Shown here in pieces: positions 1 to 8,556 of a stretch of 64,000 nt of DNA. How positions within the stretch are numbered: the first letter of the stretch is position 1; the number at the start of each line of letters is the position of its first letter. Location: assembly GCF_001552615.1 (NCBI RefSeq), contig NZ_BCRN01000002.1, forward strand, positions 62,001 to 126,000, read 5' to 3'. This stretch comes from Millisia brevis NBRC 105863 (GTDB lineage: Bacteria; Actinomycetota; Actinomycetes; Mycobacteriales; Mycobacteriaceae). The position numbers and the translations under genes are program-made. Under the pieces are notes generated by a model. The model was not told the origin of the DNA and made no database searches. It saw only the letters and a program-made list of their open reading frames with translations.

Positions 1-516
1 GCGCAGCGCCCGCTCGAGGACGAAGGTCGTCGGGCCGCCGTCCCAGTCGAAGGTGGCGGTCGGCTTGGGGTCCGAGGTCAGCACCACCTCGCCGAGCGGG
101 CCGTGGCGGATCGGCAGGCCGCCGTCGGCGACGACCGTGCCGACGCCGGTGCGGGTGTAGAACGCCGCGACCCCGGCGCCGCCGGCCCGCAACTGTTCGG
201 CCAGCGTGCCCTGCGGGGTCAGCACGATCTCGACCTCACCGGTCAGATACTGCCGTTCGAGTTCTTTGTTCTCCCCGACGTAGGAGGCGATCAGCCGACG
301 GATCTGCCCGTTCTGCAACAACAACGAGTTGCCGATGTCCTCGACGCCGCAGTTGTTGGAGATGACGGTCAGGTCGTCGGCGCCGCGGTCGGCGAGCGCG
401 GCGAGCAGGACCGACGGGATGCCGCAGAGGCCGAAGCCGCCGGAGGCGATCGTCATTCCCGGTTCGACCACGGTCACCGCTTCCGCCGCGGTGGCTACCG
501 TCTTGTCCACGGTCAC
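1..516 (-). CDS. scoA: 3-oxoacid (succinyl-CoA:acetoacetate-type) CoA-transferase subunit A, 3' end cut by window
   Basis: This is the N-terminal 172 codons of the A subunit of a two-subunit 3-oxoacid CoA-transferase, which moves CoA from succinyl-CoA to acetoacetate. The diagnostic glycine-rich stretch GGFGLCGIPSVLL lies at about residues 26-38, followed by the family's ISNNCGVED segment. The catalytic glutamate sits on the B subunit, which should lie beyond the left edge. A GTG at 516 overlaps the stop of the upstream gene (GTGA), and a second in-frame GTG lies at 510; I prefer 516 for translational coupling. Placed last in the ketone carboxylase operon, it would activate the 3-oxoacid product. 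Family assignment is firm; substrate is inferred from context. Confidence 0.88.
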   Translation of the reverse strand, partial: MTVDKTVATAAEAVTVVEPGMTIASGGFGLCGIPSVLLAALADRGADDLTVISNNCGVEDIGNSLLLQNGQIRRLIASYVGENKELERQYLTGEVEIVLTPQGTLAEQLRAGGAGVAAFYTRTGVGTVVADGGLPIRHGPLGEVVLTSDPKPTATFDWDGGPTTFVLERALR

Positions 517-1343
517 CGCCCTCCGGAGCCCAGCAGGGCCAGCCGATCGAGGACCACCTCGGGTCGTGCGTCGGCCGGAATGGTCGCTAGCACAGCGACG
601 CCTTCCGGGACCACGGACTCGTCGGCCACCTCGGACAGCCAGAACGATTCCGGCAGAACGCCGATCGGTTCCACTCCGTCCGGTACCTGGACGCCGGTGT
701 CGTCGCGCAGGGCGAGCGACCATTCGAAGTGTCCGACGATATTGCGCAGCGCGGAGTAGTCGCCGGGCACCTCGACGGGCATGTCGTCGGGATCGCCGGC
801 CCCGGCGCGGGCGTCGAGCAGCACCAGGCCGACCGCCAGGTCGCCCAGCTTGCCCAACCATTCGGCGATGTACAGCGACGCAGTGTCGGCCCGATCGGCG
901 TCGACCTCGGTCAACGGGGTACCGGCGACCGCGTGCGCGCGGACGAGCCAGCGGCCCGGCGCGGGCAGTCGGACCACCAGGGGCCGGTGCGCGGCCTGCG
1001 CGAGGGTGCGCCCGGTGCGGACCAGCGCGTCGATCGCGTCCTGGTCGGCGAGCAGGGTGCGCAGGGCGTAGCCGGTGCGGGTGCGCTCCCCCATCGCGTC
1101 GACCAGGTCGGGATGCGCGTCGAGGTGGGCGGCGTAGAAGGCGCCGACATCGAGCCAGGTCGCGTCGGGGTCGAGCAGGGCGTGCACCTGCCCCTGGTGG
1201 CCGGTGAGGGCGGCGAGGTCGTGCCAGGGCACCGGTTGGCCCTGACGGATGACGGCGGTGGCGTAGTCGCCGTGGTCGAGCAGCAGCGGGCGGGGCCGGC
1301 CGCTCGGCGCCGCTTCGAGCAGCGCGGACAGTGAGGTGGTCAC
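513..1343 (-). CDS. Conserved unknown protein of the ketone carboxylase operon, candidate accessory (epsilon-like) subunit
   Basis: I do not recognise a named domain in this 276-residue, roughly 29 kDa soluble protein. It has no signal peptide and no membrane segment, and its composition is ordinary for the genome. It starts with GTG behind an AAAGG-type ribosome binding site and its stop overlaps the CoA-transferase start, so it belongs to the operon. As I recall the acetophenone carboxylase operon apcABCDE, a protein of about 34 kDa of no other known family (ApcE) occupies the same fifth position, so an accessory subunit role is plausible. That is an inference from position and size only; a sequence comparison with ApcE was not possible here. 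Confidence 0.6.
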   Translation of the reverse strand: MTTSLSALLEAAPSGRPRPLLLDHGDYATAVIRQGQPVPWHDLAALTGHQGQVHALLDPDATWLDVGAFYAAHLDAHPDLVDAMGERTRTGYALRTLLADQDAIDALVRTGRTLAQAAHRPLVVRLPAPGRWLVRAHAVAGTPLTEVDADRADTASLYIAEWLGKLGDLAVGLVLLDARAGAGDPDDMPVEVPGDYSALRNIVGHFEWSLALRDDTGVQVPDGVEPIGVLPESFWLSEVADESVVPEGVAVLATIPADARPEVVLDRLALLGSGGR

Positions 1344-1380
1344 GGGAGGACCCTTTCGACGCGGGGAGGGGACATCCGGG

Positions 1381-1419
1381 TCCGCCGGCCCGGCTCGGAT
1401 CGCGAGCCGGGCCGGCGGA
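1381..1419 (-). terminator. Perfect 17-bp hairpin inside the operon
   Basis: Two perfectly complementary 17-base arms at 1381-1397 and 1403-1419 flank a 5-base loop (GATCG). The hairpin begins 17 bases after the stop of the large HyuB subunit and ends 37 bases before the start of the 276-residue gene. No U tract follows. It could attenuate transcription between carboxylase and downstream genes, or protect the 3' end of a processed carboxylase mRNA. Confidence 0.7.
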
Positions 1420-1436
1420 TCAACCGGGCGGAGGGG

Positions 1437-3740
1437 TCAGGAGCGGCGGTCGACCGTGATGCCGTAGGTGGATTCCAGCTCGGCGAGGCGCTTTTCGAGC
1501 GCGGCGATCTTCACCTCACGGCGATCCGGCACCATGATGATCGGCAACTCGGACAGCGGCGCGGTCACCCGCTCCGGCCCGTCGATCGTGTAGACCGTCG
1601 CCGTCAATTCCTCGGTATCGCCCCAGGATCCGTAGAACGCCAGGTCCTTCGGCGGCTCCGGCTTCACGAACTCCTCGCAGAACTGGGCGAACGGCTTGCC
1701 CCGCTGCAGACGTGCCTTGCGGGCGTCGGCACGGGCCTGCTCGGTGGCCGCGGCATCGAGGCGGAAGGTCTCCGGGTCGTAGTGCACCGCGAAGATGGTC
1801 TCCGCGACCTTTTGGCTGATGCGCCCCAATTCGGCGTCCTTCACCACCGATTCGGGCTGCCGCTCGAGCGGATCGCCGTAGCCGCCGCCGGCGCCCTGGC
1901 TGATCATGTACAGCTCGCCGTCCTTGGCCAGGTCGAATTGCAGGCCCATGTGGTAGGTCGAGTAGCGGCCGTCCGGGAAGGGTCGCTCGTTCATGATCTT
2001 CTCGATCGACAGGTCGAACTTCTTGTTGTCCTGCCGGAAGTGCTCGTAGACGTTGGTGCCCTTGACCATCGACAGCGGATAGGTGCCGCAGCCGTAGCCG
2101 CCGTACATGCCGTAGACCGAGGAGAACTTCGCCCCCGAGGTCACCGTCATGAATCCCCACTGCGGGGTGCCCTCCGCGGCGACGATCATCTCGTAGCCCA
2201 TGCCGCCGGTGAACTTGCCGAAGCCCATATTGTCGCGGACCAGGCGCTTGGCGACCAGCTGCATGAAGGGGACCTCCTCCTCCATGACCTCCTGCTCGGC
2301 GGTATCGGCCATCGCGCAGAACAGCGGGGAGATCGCGTCCTCGCCGTCGAGGAAGGGCTTCGCGCCGCCGGGCATGCCGTTGAGGTCGGCGCACAGGTTG
2401 CCGACCATGTCGCCGTGTTGGGTCTCGCCGCCCCACAGGAAGGTGTTGATCTGGTTGAACCAGTTCGCGACGACGTTGGAGTACTTGTGCGGCATCGAGA
2501 ACGACATCCGGCTGTAGAGCGCCTGCATCGCCGAGAAGCCGCGGAAGGAGGCCTGCAGCGACTGGCCCATCGGCGCGTCGTAGGAGGCGTCCGCCCAGGT
2601 GCCCTCGTCGGAGATGATCTCGATGCAGCTCATCGCCGAGGTGCAGCGCGGCAGATCGGGCCACCAGAACGCCAGGATCGCCTGCATCATCATCGATTTC
2701 ACCGAGCAGAGCGGCGAGTTGATCGCCCGGTTGAGGATCTCCGGACCGGTACCGCGCAGGTCGACCGTCATGTGGTCGCCCTTCACGGTGATCTTGCAGG
2801 CGATCTTGATCAGGATGTTCTCCTTGAGGGTGGAGTCCATGAACTGATCGAATCGGTAGGTGCCGTCCGGCAATTCGGCGATCCGGCGGCGCACCTCGAC
2901 ATCGACGTCCTCGACGGTGGTGCGCAGGGCGGCGACAAACGTGTCCACCCCGACCTCGTCGATGACGGCGTCGACGCGTTCCATGATCTTGCGGACCGCG
3001 GTGATCTTGACCTTCAGGTCGGCCAGCTGCAGCTTGGGGTCGCGCACCGAATGCTGCAGGAAGGTCAGCAGATCGCGGCGCAGCTCACCGCGTTCGACGA
3101 TCTTGAACGGGCTCATCCGCAGGCCGTCGTCGAAGGGGGTCTCCGAACCCGACGGCATTCCGCCGGGCTCGCAGGCGCCGTTCTCGCCCTCGTGGATGGT
3201 CGCGGCCACCCAGGCGACGATCTGCCCCTCGCGCATGATCGGCATGATCATCGACTGGTCGGTGTTGTGCACGTTGCCGTAGCGGGCGTCGTTGTGGATG
3301 AAGCCGTCACCCTCGTGGACGCCGACGGTCGGCTCGTCCTTCCAGTACTTCATGATGTACCGAATCGGGTGGTGCAGAATCGCGCTGAACGCGATAACGC
3401 CGTGGCACGACAGGTAGGACACGTCGCCGGAGGCGGTGTAGATCGCGGTGGTCAGGTCGCCCCACTTCGCGCCGGGCGCGGCGCCCTGGGCCTCACACAT
3501 CTCGTAGCCCTCGTCGAGGGCGCCGGCGATGCGCTTGCGGATGCGCTCGACCTCCATGCGGTCGACGCCGGCGGCGATCGCCAGCTCCTCGTGATCGCTG
3601 CGCTCGGAGATCGAATGGCTGCGCATGATCTCGCGGTCCGGGCCGAGGAAGAGGGTGGTCTCGTCCATGAAGGCGTCGACCCACTCCTGCTCCTGTGGGG
3701 TGAGCGCGGGCGCGGTCGGATGTGGTTCGAATGTGGTCAT
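1437..3740 (-). CDS. acxB: Acetone carboxylase alpha subunit (HyuB family)
   Basis: This 767-residue HyuB-type protein is the size expected for acetone carboxylase alpha subunits. In that enzyme the alpha subunit holds the metal site where the activated ketone meets carboxyphosphate or CO2; the overall reaction is acetone + bicarbonate + ATP to acetoacetate. A His-Asn-Asp motif at 149-151 with a further His at 158 lies in the conserved HEGDGFIHND segment and is the likely metal-binding region. A glycine-rich C-terminal segment (about residues 620-634, SQGAGGGYGDPL) is typical of HyuB. The ATG at 3740 has an AAGGA site 8 bases upstream, and 37 bases separate it from the beta-subunit gene. The substrate could be another methyl ketone. 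Confidence 0.88.
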   Translation of the reverse strand: MTTFEPHPTAPALTPQEQEWVDAFMDETTLFLGPDREIMRSHSISERSDHEELAIAAGVDRMEVERIRKRIAGALDEGYEMCEAQGAAPGAKWGDLTTAIYTASGDVSYLSCHGVIAFSAILHHPIRYIMKYWKDEPTVGVHEGDGFIHNDARYGNVHNTDQSMIMPIMREGQIVAWVAATIHEGENGACEPGGMPSGSETPFDDGLRMSPFKIVERGELRRDLLTFLQHSVRDPKLQLADLKVKITAVRKIMERVDAVIDEVGVDTFVAALRTTVEDVDVEVRRRIAELPDGTYRFDQFMDSTLKENILIKIACKITVKGDHMTVDLRGTGPEILNRAINSPLCSVKSMMMQAILAFWWPDLPRCTSAMSCIEIISDEGTWADASYDAPMGQSLQASFRGFSAMQALYSRMSFSMPHKYSNVVANWFNQINTFLWGGETQHGDMVGNLCADLNGMPGGAKPFLDGEDAISPLFCAMADTAEQEVMEEEVPFMQLVAKRLVRDNMGFGKFTGGMGYEMIVAAEGTPQWGFMTVTSGAKFSSVYGMYGGYGCGTYPLSMVKGTNVYEHFRQDNKKFDLSIEKIMNERPFPDGRYSTYHMGLQFDLAKDGELYMISQGAGGGYGDPLERQPESVVKDAELGRISQKVAETIFAVHYDPETFRLDAAATEQARADARKARLQRGKPFAQFCEEFVKPEPPKDLAFYGSWGDTEELTATVYTIDGPERVTAPLSELPIIMVPDRREVKIAALEKRLAELESTYGITVDRRS

Positions 3741-3777
3741 GATGGGTCCTTCGAAAGTCGTTGCTGCGGAGGTCGGG

Positions 3778-5907
3778 TCAGTCCTGCAGGAACCACACGG
3801 CGCCCTGCTGCGTCGGTTCCAGGCGCCAGCCCGGCTCGACGAGGAAGGTGGTGGTCTCCGTGGTGACGATCGCCGGACCGGGGATGACGCTGGTCGCGGT
3901 CAGGGCGCTCTGGTCGTAGACCGGGGTGTCGACGGCCGCGTCGTGGCCGATGAAGTACGCGCGGCGCTGTCCCAACGGGAGCGGTGTGGTGCGCTTGCCG
4001 CCGGCCTCGAGGGACTCGAAGTTGACCACGTCGCCGTCGACATAGGACGCGACCCGAATCGTGCTGACCCGGATGCCGGCCTCCGGTGCGGCGGACGAGG
4101 CGCCGAACCGGTGGCTGTAGACGTCGCCGAAGGTCTTGATGATCTCCAGGACGTCGCCGACCCCGTCGATGCGGTTGATGTCGGTCAGCGCGACCGCCTG
4201 CGTGAGCAGCTGATTGCCGTATCGCATGTCGAGTTCGAGCCGATGCTTGACGTGCTGCGCCTCGAAGCCCTGGCGGACCAGATCCTCGATACCGCGCTGC
4301 TCGAGTTCGAAGACGACCTTGTTGAACGCGTCGTAGTCGTCGTAGAGCTTGCGGTTGGTGGCGTTGTACATCGTCACGTGCACGCCGCGCTCGTGGAAGT
4401 GCAGCTGCTTCATATTGCCGGCGCCGCAGGCGGAGAAGACCGACGCGAACGGCGGGGCGAGCACCCGCTTGATGCCTGCGTGCCGGGCGATACCACAGGC
4501 GTGCAGCGGTCCATTGCCCCCGTAGGCGAGCATGGTGAAGTCCTCGGGCAGGTAGCCGCGCACCCGCAGTTCCTTGCCGATGCCGATCGCCATCTGCTCG
4601 TCGACGCTGTCCTTGATCACCCGCGCGACGTCGATGACGTCCATGTCGAGGTGGTCGCAGAGGTTCTCCTCGACCGCGAACACCGCACGCTTGCGGTTGA
4701 GCGCGATGTACCCGTTGGCGTAGTTGTCGGGGTCGAGGTAGCCGAGCAGCAGGTCGGCGTCGGTGACCGTCGGACGCAGACCGCCGCGGTCGTAGCAGGC
4801 CGGGCCGGGATTCGAGCCGGCCGACTCCGGGCCGATCTTGATCGCATTGTGGATGCGGTCGTAGGAGGCGATCGATCCGCCGCCCGCGCCGAGGGTGTCC
4901 AGGTGGACCATCGGCACCGACACCAGCCAGCGGTCGATCGTCGGCAGGAAGTCGTAGTGCTTGACGCCGCCCTCGGGCACCAGGCCGATGTCGAAGGAGG
5001 TGCCGCCCATGTCGGTCGAGATGACGTGGCCCAGACCGGTTTCGCTGGACAGGTGCTCGGCGGCGCCCACGCCGGCGATCGGGCCGGAGTGGATGGTCTG
5101 CAGGGCATCGGTCGAATTCATCTGCGCCATACCGCCGGAGTTGTGGATCACCAGCATCGGCTTGTCGTAGCCGAAGTCGCGCAGGTTGTTCGACAGCTGG
5201 GCGAGGGCGTGGAACATGATCTCGTGCAGGAAGCCGTCGACGATGGTCGAGGTGGCCCGCACGTACTCCCCCTTGCGGCCGGAGACCTGGTGGCCCAGCA
5301 GGACCGGGATCGCGCCCAACTCGTGCGGCGGGAATTCGTCGAGGATGATCTCCTGGATCGCCAGCTCGTGGTCGGGGTTCTCGGTGGCGTTGACCAGCGA
5401 GACGACGATCGCCTCCGCGCCGGCGTCGACCAGCTGGCGGACCACCGACCGCACGTCCTCCGGGTCGAGGGCGGCGACGACCTTGCCGGCCGAGTTGATC
5501 CGCTCCTTGACCGATCGGATCAGCGAGCGCGGCACCAGCGGGACCGGCCGCTCGGCGGCGGGCAGGTTCTGCTGCATCGTGTAGTCGAGGCCCTCGCCGT
5601 AGCCGCGGCCGCGGGAGAGCGGGATCGTGTCCTCGAAGCCGTGGGTGACGATCGCCGCCACCCGCGGTCCCTTGCGTTCGATCAGCGCATTGGTGCCCAG
5701 CGTGGTCGCGTAGCGGACCGAGTCGACCTCGGACAGGACGGTCGCGCGGTCGAGTCCGGATCGCTTGCAGGCCAGGTCGAGCGCCTCGTTGAAGCCGAGC
5801 GCCAGGTTGTGATGTGTCGTGAGGGCCTTGGCGTCGATGTACTGGTCGTCCCAGACGAAGAAGCAGTCGGTGAACGTCCCACCGATGTCGACCGAGATGC
5901 GTTTCAT
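3778..5907 (-). CDS. acxA: Acetone carboxylase beta subunit (HyuA family, ASKHA ATPase)
   Basis: A 709-residue HyuA/hydantoinase-A protein matching acetone carboxylase beta subunits in length and motifs. The ASKHA phosphate-1 loop DIGGTFTD is at residues 6-13 and the second loop DMGGTSFD near residue 290, so ATP binding looks intact. In the family it phosphorylates the ketone to an enol phosphate and bicarbonate to carboxyphosphate. I chose the ATG at 5907 because it directly precedes the first ATPase strand and has an AGGAG site about 8 bases upstream; a longer reading upstream runs through the gamma-subunit gene in another frame. It lies 26 bases after the gamma subunit and 37 before the alpha subunit. 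Confidence 0.9.
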   Translation of the reverse strand: MKRISVDIGGTFTDCFFVWDDQYIDAKALTTHHNLALGFNEALDLACKRSGLDRATVLSEVDSVRYATTLGTNALIERKGPRVAAIVTHGFEDTIPLSRGRGYGEGLDYTMQQNLPAAERPVPLVPRSLIRSVKERINSAGKVVAALDPEDVRSVVRQLVDAGAEAIVVSLVNATENPDHELAIQEIILDEFPPHELGAIPVLLGHQVSGRKGEYVRATSTIVDGFLHEIMFHALAQLSNNLRDFGYDKPMLVIHNSGGMAQMNSTDALQTIHSGPIAGVGAAEHLSSETGLGHVISTDMGGTSFDIGLVPEGGVKHYDFLPTIDRWLVSVPMVHLDTLGAGGGSIASYDRIHNAIKIGPESAGSNPGPACYDRGGLRPTVTDADLLLGYLDPDNYANGYIALNRKRAVFAVEENLCDHLDMDVIDVARVIKDSVDEQMAIGIGKELRVRGYLPEDFTMLAYGGNGPLHACGIARHAGIKRVLAPPFASVFSACGAGNMKQLHFHERGVHVTMYNATNRKLYDDYDAFNKVVFELEQRGIEDLVRQGFEAQHVKHRLELDMRYGNQLLTQAVALTDINRIDGVGDVLEIIKTFGDVYSHRFGASSAAPEAGIRVSTIRVASYVDGDVVNFESLEAGGKRTTPLPLGQRRAYFIGHDAAVDTPVYDQSALTATSVIPGPAIVTTETTTFLVEPGWRLEPTQQGAVWFLQD

Positions 5908-5933
5908 GGTGTGTGTCTCCTGTTCTCGGGCGA

Positions 5934-6362
5934 TCAACGGATGTGGCCGGCGGCCTTGAGGGCGGCGGTGTACTTCTGGGCGTCCTCGCCGGGGCCGTAG
6001 TTGTGCACCTTTTCGGCGTCGAGGCCGCGGGCCTCCCATTGGGCGCGCAGCGCGGGGATGTCGATCAGCATGTCGACGGCCGGCGGATGGCCCGGCGGCA
6101 GGTACTCGACCTCGATCTGGGTGCCGCATCCCGGGCAGTAGTACTCGAGGATGCGGCAGTAGCCGGGGTCGGGGCTGAAGGTGTACTCGTAGCGTTCGGG
6201 ATCGATGATCGGCTGGTGGATCTCGCGCGGATCGCGGTCGTAGACCAGCGTTCCGGGCTTGTAGTTCTCGTGGGCCGAACCCATGTCCTGCTCGCAGACG
6301 CGGCAGGTCCAGCGTTCGGTTTCCAGGTCGATGACCAGATATTCGGTCATGGGAACGCGCAT
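5934..6362 (-). CDS. acxC: Acetone carboxylase gamma subunit (zinc-type small subunit)
   Basis: A 142-residue protein of the acetone carboxylase gamma family. Two CxxC pairs at Cys20/Cys23 and Cys76/Cys79, with an extra Cys69, look like a structural zinc site. In characterised enzymes this small subunit is part of the core complex with the HyuA and HyuB subunits. The ATG at 6362 has a GAGGAG site 7 bases upstream; Met5 at 6350 is an alternative with no comparable site. It sits between the two HyuA genes, 75 bases after one and 26 before the other, in one transcription unit. Confidence 0.87.
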   Translation of the reverse strand: MRVPMTEYLVIDLETERWTCRVCEQDMGSAHENYKPGTLVYDRDPREIHQPIIDPERYEYTFSPDPGYCRILEYYCPGCGTQIEVEYLPPGHPPAVDMLIDIPALRAQWEARGLDAEKVHNYGPGEDAQKYTAALKAAGHIR

Positions 6363-6437
6363 CGTCGCTCTCCTCGAGTCGTCGGTGGTCGGGTGAAATC
6401 GGTTGTGCGGGAGTACTGAATCGGTGGAGCGGGAGGA

Positions 6438-8354
6438 TCAGGGGGTGTCGGTGAGGATCAGGTCACCGGCGGAGGTCACCCGAAAGTCCCACCCCGGCAG
6501 CACTCGGGCGGTGAAGAAGGGGCCCTCGACGATCGCGGGCCCGCTGCCGGCGGCGCCGGGTTCGAGCGCGTCGAGCACGTGCACCGGAACGTCGTCCACC
6601 CGGTCGGCGGCCGAGCGCACCCGGCGGGTGCCGGCGGCCGGGGCGGGCGTCCCGGGGATGTCGCGGTCCGGGGTGAGCACCGGCTGGGACAGCGCCGCAC
6701 CGACGGTCAGCCGCAGGCCGGTCTGCTCGCCGGGGTGGTCCGCCGTGTCGCCGGGGGCATAGGGAATCCGGCTGACGATGGTGCCGTCGACCCCTTCGAC
6801 CACCAGCTCCCACGCGGTGCGGCAATCGGCGAGTGCGTAGCCCTCCTGGAACATGTCGCGTTCCGCGCGGGCGAGCAGGTCACGGTAGGTGGTCTCGGCC
6901 GCCGCGGTCGTCGGCTCGTCGATGCCGACCTCGTAGGTCTTGCCCACGTCGGAGAAGGAGATGCCGAGCGCGGAGAAGACCGCCGCCGACCTCGGAATCA
7001 GCACCCGGTCGACCCCCGCGGGTCGCGCCGCCCCGGCCGCGCTCATCGGCCCGGCACCGCCGAAGGCCGCCAGCGTGGTGCCCGGAACCACCTTGTCGGA
7101 GAAGGAGTCCGCGACCGCGGCGAAGAACGCCGCCTCCATCCGGATCAGCGCCTCCTCCAGCGAGATGCCCAGCGGTTCGGCGACACTCGACCGGATGACC
7201 GCCTCGGCCCGCGCGGCGTCGAGGGTGAACGTACCGCCCAGATAGGTATTCGCGTCGAGGACCCCGAGCAGCAGGTTGACGTCGGTAATCGTCGCGCGCT
7301 TGCCGCCGAAGCCGAAGCAGGCGGGTCCCGGTGCGGCGCCGACCGATTCGGGTCCGACGGTGATCTCGCCGTCGGTCACCGCGATCACCGAGGAGCCGCC
7401 GACGCCCGTGGAGTGCACATTGCTCATCGGGTACGAGATCGGGACGCCCTTGATCGTGCCGCGCTCGTCGACCGAGACCGTGTCCTCGACAACAACTCCG
7501 ACGTCGGTGGTGGTGCCGCCGATGTCCATCATCACCGTGTGGGCGAGCCCGTAGGCGCGCGCCAACGCCGCGGTGCCCTCGAGGCCGCCGCGGGGTCCGG
7601 ACGAGTAGGTCTTGAGCGCGACCGACTTGGCGACCCGGGAGGAGGCGCCGTCGTTGCGGTAGACCAGCAGCGGATTGGTGACCTTGTACTCCTTGAGCCG
7701 CCGCTCCGCTCCGTAGAGGAATCGTTCCATCGTCGGGTGGAGGAAGGAATTCAGTACGCAGGACCAGGCGCGACGGGCGTCGGTGCGGTCTCCGGCGAGC
7801 TCCCAGCTGTAGATCAGCGGGATCGAGCCGAGCAGATGCCGCGGGAACTTCCGCAGGAGCACCTTGCGCAGGTGCTGCTCCTCGAGGCGGCTGCGCCCGG
7901 CGACCACGACGCGCGCCGCGCCGAGGGTGGTCAGCCGGTTGACCTGCTGGACGACCTCGAAGTCGACCGCCTCCGGGTCGTCGCCGTCGAGCCCGAGCGT
8001 GGCCACCCGCTCGCCGACCAGTGCGTCGAAGAGCTGCTGTTCGGACTCGGACTTACGCATGGCGGTCGCCAACTCGGGCATCGTGGTCAGCAGGCCGATC
8101 GCCGGGCCGCGCCGCTCGACCAGAGCATTGGTGCCCTGCGTGGTCGAGTAGCGGATGTGCTTGGTGGCGTGCAGGATCCGTTCGATGTCGGCCTGACCGT
8201 AGAGCGCCGCCGAGACCTTCTCGATACCGGCGAAGAGGCATTCGGACAAATCGTGCGGGGTGGTCAGGGTCTTGGTGAAGGTGAAATCGGTGCCGTCCCA
8301 GACACAGATATCGGTGAGGGTTCCCCCGTTGTCGATATTGATCAGGGTGTCCAT
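6438..8354 (-). CDS. Second HyuA-like ATPase subunit of the ketone carboxylase operon (alpha-prime-like)
   Basis: A 638-residue HyuA-family protein that is clearly not a duplicate of the neighbouring 709-residue subunit. The first ATPase loop reads DNGGTLTD at residues 8-15, with Asn in place of the usual Ile/Val, and the second reads DIGGTTTD, so nucleotide binding is probably kept. Acetone carboxylases of the Xanthobacter type have only one HyuA subunit, whereas acetophenone carboxylase has two; this gene gives the operon the second. It is the first gene of the operon, with a strong AAGGAGA site 5 bases before the ATG at 8354. A longer open reading to 8516 would remove the promoter region, so I rejected it. 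Confidence 0.82.
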   Translation of the reverse strand: MDTLINIDNGGTLTDICVWDGTDFTFTKTLTTPHDLSECLFAGIEKVSAALYGQADIERILHATKHIRYSTTQGTNALVERRGPAIGLLTTMPELATAMRKSESEQQLFDALVGERVATLGLDGDDPEAVDFEVVQQVNRLTTLGAARVVVAGRSRLEEQHLRKVLLRKFPRHLLGSIPLIYSWELAGDRTDARRAWSCVLNSFLHPTMERFLYGAERRLKEYKVTNPLLVYRNDGASSRVAKSVALKTYSSGPRGGLEGTAALARAYGLAHTVMMDIGGTTTDVGVVVEDTVSVDERGTIKGVPISYPMSNVHSTGVGGSSVIAVTDGEITVGPESVGAAPGPACFGFGGKRATITDVNLLLGVLDANTYLGGTFTLDAARAEAVIRSSVAEPLGISLEEALIRMEAAFFAAVADSFSDKVVPGTTLAAFGGAGPMSAAGAARPAGVDRVLIPRSAAVFSALGISFSDVGKTYEVGIDEPTTAAAETTYRDLLARAERDMFQEGYALADCRTAWELVVEGVDGTIVSRIPYAPGDTADHPGEQTGLRLTVGAALSQPVLTPDRDIPGTPAPAAGTRRVRSAADRVDDVPVHVLDALEPGAAGSGPAIVEGPFFTARVLPGWDFRVTSAGDLILTDTP

Positions 8355-8399
8355 CCGGGTCTCCTTGGGTTCCACTGAAGGCGCCCGACGGGGCTGTGA

Positions 8400-8502
8400 T
8401 GCCCGTCCGGGCAGGCGCTGGATGTGATACAGAGCACTTTGCTCGGTGTCCGGGGAGGCCGAGATGTCCCAAGACCGGACAGTCCATCCGTTGGATGTGT
8501 CC
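8400..8502. promoter_or_regulatory. Divergent regulatory region of the ketone carboxylase operon with repeated TGTCC/GGACA half-sites
   Basis: The 202-base gap between the operon and the divergent AcoR-type regulator holds several symmetric elements. TGCCCG-TC-CGGGCA lies at 8400-8413. TGTCC occurs at 8447, 8465 and 8498, and GGACA at 8477, giving TGTCC-N7-GGACA at 8465-8481. CATCC-GTT-GGATG is at 8485-8497. These are candidate activator binding sites. They are read directly from the sequence; the link to the adjacent regulator is inference. Confidence 0.55.
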
Positions 8503-8556
8503 TGAGTCACGTACAAAATGGAATGCGACGGACGTCATCAACGATGAGGAGGCGCC

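Noticed and set aside
1782-6000. Long plus-strand frames over the carboxylase operon
   Set aside because: Shadows of the HyuA and HyuB genes with the same biased composition.
6438-8516. Longer start for the second HyuA protein
   Set aside because: It would translate the divergent promoter region; the ATG at 8354 has a strong AAGGAGA site and directly precedes the ATPase loop.
8355-8556. Sigma54 promoter for the ketone operon
   Set aside because: No GG-N10-GC element of the right form, and the regulator lacks the sigma54 contact loop.
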